From: JAXGQD01 sp964574395
GTDB lineage: Bacteria > Bacillota > Clostridia > Saccharofermentanales > Fastidiosipilaceae
Length of the DNA stretch: 16,898 nt
Assembly (NCBI GenBank): GCA_964574395.1
Contig: CAZNNL010000041.1
Location: 1-16,898 of the forward strand
Direction of reading: 5' to 3'
Both the position numbers and the translations under genes were made by a program. Positions within the stretch are counted from its first letter, which is position 1. Every line of letters begins with the position of its first letter. Of this stretch, positions 15,407 through 16,898 are shown in pieces. The notes under the pieces were generated by a model, which searched no databases, was not told the origin of the DNA, and saw only the letters and a list, made by a program, of their open reading frames with translations.

Positions 15407-15439
15407 TGAAATGCACCAAAATTTCAACTTGAATTTTGG
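15407..15439. promoter_or_regulatory. Overlapping dyads, candidate operator for the arg operon
   Basis: TGAAAT/ATTTCA arms (15407-15412 and 15421-15426) overlap CCAAAATT/AATTTTGG arms (15416-15423 and 15432-15439). They lie about 110-145 bp upstream of argC and just upstream of its putative -10. ArgR is the natural candidate regulator, but the half-sites are only partly consensus-like. Confidence 0.35.
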
Positions 15440-15608
15440 ATTCTGCGTAATTTAGATAAAAAAAGAAATAATTGTATGAGAGTTTTGAGTGTTTTAACTA
15501 TACTTTTAGTTAATCTTATGCAAAGCAGGTTTTAATCCACAAATGAGGTAAATTTTTTTTGTGTACATTGGCTGGTAGGCAGTCATTGACCTCAATGTTA
15601 TATTAGTT

Positions 15609-15636
15609 TTGAACTTGCAGAAGGCGTATTTATAGG
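15609..15636 (+). promoter_or_regulatory. Candidate promoter of the ABC ATPase gene
   Basis: TTGAAC (15609-15614) and TATAGG (15631-15636) are 16 nt apart, giving a leader of about 50 nt before ATG 15695. The CATTGA-CC-TCAATG dyad at 15584-15597 lies just upstream and could be an operator. Confidence 0.35.
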
Positions 15637-15694
15637 CACTTTCGGATAGTGACTGCTTTCTGTAGTAAATGTATAGAAATACCTGGAGGGTGTA

Positions 15695-16810
15695 ATGGCA
15701 AACGTAATTTTAGAGCATGTTTACAAGAGATACGAGGGTGGCGTAGTTGCTGTTAGTGACTTTAACCTTCATATAGAAGATAAAGAATTCATCATCTTAG
15801 TTGGCCCATCAGGCTGTGGAAAATCCACAACGCTGCGCATGGTTGCTGGTCTGGAAGATATCTCTGACGGCATTATCAAAATTGATGACGAAGTTGTTAA
15901 TGACAAACAACCTAAAGACCGTGATATCGCGATGGTTTTCCAAAACTATGCTCTCTACCCACATATGTCCGTTTATGACAATATGGCTTTCGGTTTAAAA
16001 CTAAGAAAGCTTCCCAAAGACGAAATCAAGCGTCGTGTTACCGAAGCCGCTAGAATTCTAGAAATTGAGCAGTACCTTGATCGTAAGCCCAAAGCTCTGT
16101 CTGGAGGTCAACGTCAACGTGTAGCATTGGGACGCGCTATCGTCCGCGATCCTAAAGTCTTCCTCATGGACGAGCCGCTATCCAACCTTGACGCTAAACT
16201 ACGTGTCCAGATGCGCGTTGAAATCACCCGCTTACATCAGAGACTAGACACAACCTTTATCTACGTAACGCATGACCAGACCGAAGCCATGACCATGGGT
16301 ACACGTATCGTCGTTATGAAAGACGGCTTTATTCAGCAAGTCGCAAGCCCCGCCGAACTATATCAACATCCTGTTAATATCTTCGTTGCTGGCTTTATTG
16401 GCATGCCGCCCATGAACTTTATCAATGGTAAAGTGGTCAAAACCGCCAATGGTATCGGTGTAAAGTTTGGTTCAATTGAACTGACTTTAGATCAAGGCAA
16501 ATATGATGTGCCAGAAGTGAATGCTTACCTCGACAAAGAAGTGGTCATTGGTATTCGCCCTGAAGCGATTGATGATAACGTGGAAACAATTGCTGTTAAT
16601 CCTAATTCAAGCTTCAAAGCTAAAGTTGATGTCGCAGAAATGCTTGGTGCTGAAACCTATCTGTACATTTCAGCTGATGGACTAAACTTAACTGCAAGAG
16701 TAGAACCTACGATTAGCACCTCTGCTGTGGGACAAGAGATTGACGTCATGGTAGATCCTCTCCGTGTTGCACTCTTTGATAAAGAAACAGAAGCGGCAAT
16801 CTTAACCTGA
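15695..16810 (+). CDS. ugpC: Sugar ABC transporter ATP-binding protein (MsmX/UgpC/MalK type)
   Basis: Cytoplasmic ATPase that powers carbohydrate (CUT1-type) ABC importers; 371 aa. Walker A GPSGCGKST is at 37-45, Q-loop Q83, signature LSGGQ at 135-139, Walker B FLMDE with E160, D-loop SNLD, and the H-loop H193 in YVTHDQ. The C-terminal third (about 240-365) is the TOBE-type regulatory domain of this subfamily. GGAGGG lies just before the ATG. No permease or binding-protein gene adjoins it, and a terminator follows directly, so it may be a shared ATPase serving several importers, as MsmX does in Bacillus. The name UgpC is a family label; glycerol-3-phosphate is not implied. Confidence 0.93.
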   Translation: MANVILEHVYKRYEGGVVAVSDFNLHIEDKEFIILVGPSGCGKSTTLRMVAGLEDISDGIIKIDDEVVNDKQPKDRDIAMVFQNYALYPHMSVYDNMAFGLKLRKLPKDEIKRRVTEAARILEIEQYLDRKPKALSGGQRQRVALGRAIVRDPKVFLMDEPLSNLDAKLRVQMRVEITRLHQRLDTTFIYVTHDQTEAMTMGTRIVVMKDGFIQQVASPAELYQHPVNIFVAGFIGMPPMNFINGKVVKTANGIGVKFGSIELTLDQGKYDVPEVNAYLDKEVVIGIRPEAIDDNVETIAVNPNSSFKAKVDVAEMLGAETYLYISADGLNLTARVEPTISTSAVGQEIDVMVDPLRVALFDKETEAAILT

Positions 16811-16843
16811 GTAGACGCGAAAGACATTAAATAATTTACAATA

Positions 16844-16886
16844 AGGCTACTTGTGTCTTTACTAAAAAGAACAAGTAGTCTTTTTT
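16844..16886 (+). terminator. Intrinsic terminator after the ABC ATPase gene
   Basis: AGGCTACTTGT (16844-16854) pairs with ACAAGTAGTCT (16871-16881), with one G-T pair. An inner TCTTT/AAAGA pair and a 5-nt loop extend the stem past a one-base bulge. A T run follows at 16881-16886. It begins 33 nt after the stop codon. Confidence 0.88.
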
Positions 16887-16898
16887 GTCTGAAGCCCG

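Larger units (their letters stand above)
15296..15694. other. Divergent regulatory region between argC and the ABC ATPase gene
   Basis: This 399-bp AT-rich gap holds the start signals of both flanking transcripts. On the minus strand a TATAAT (15380-15385) is the best -10 for argC but lacks a good -35. Dyads are TGAAAT-N8-ATTTCA (15407-15426), CCAAAATT-N8-AATTTTGG (15416-15439), TTAACTA-N6-TAGTTAA (15494-15513) and CATTGA-CC-TCAATG (15584-15597). The first two overlap and are A/T-rich like ArgR sites, but neither matches an ARG box cleanly. No small gene was found. Confidence 0.6.

Overview
The window reads as chromosomal DNA of a Gram-positive, Clostridia-like Firmicute of moderate GC. The reasons are an LPxTG-type sorting signal, G5 and CAP surface domains, strong GGAGG-type ribosome binding sites, an occasional TTG start, an MsmX/UgpC-type sugar ABC ATPase and an arginine operon without argG/argH. 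I cannot name the genus. I see no rRNA, tRNA, CRISPR array, phage or insertion sequence.

Layout. (1) Positions 1-2981: two secreted or surface proteins in convergent orientation, separated by a bidirectional terminator. One is a 712-aa CAP/G5 protein with an unusual internal LPxTG sorting signal. The other is a CHAP-domain peptidoglycan hydrolase on the minus strand. (2) Positions 3256-4164: a lone protein whose C-terminal half looks like a Vsr/DUF559-type PD-(D/E)XK nuclease. (3) Positions 4165-4502: a gene-free stretch with strong inverted, direct and tandem repeats, ending in a promoter. (4) Positions 4503-10824: a co-directional metabolic run with 15-67 nt gaps. It encodes a uridine kinase-like P-loop kinase, MetA (predicted acetyl-CoA type), an aldo/keto reductase with a TTG start, bifunctional NAD(P)HX repair enzyme Nnr, alanine racemase and a GNAT acetyltransferase. 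(5) Positions 10825-11108: a convergent gap dominated by a roughly 190-bp interrupted palindrome built from four copies of a 24-25-nt unit. (6) Positions 15295-11109, minus strand: an argC-argB-argD-argF operon making citrulline from N-acetylglutamate and ornithine; argJ is absent. (7) Positions 15296-15694: a divergent regulatory gap with several dyads. (8) Positions 15695-16810: an orphan sugar-ABC ATPase followed by a clear intrinsic terminator.

Together, regions 4 and 6 form an ordinary biosynthetic neighbourhood: methionine entry, D-alanine for peptidoglycan, cofactor repair and arginine. The left end is cell-envelope and accessory material. I found no clearly new multi-gene system. The parts that most deserve a second look are the surface protein with a mid-protein sorting signal, the orphan nuclease-fold protein and the two structured intergenic repeat elements.
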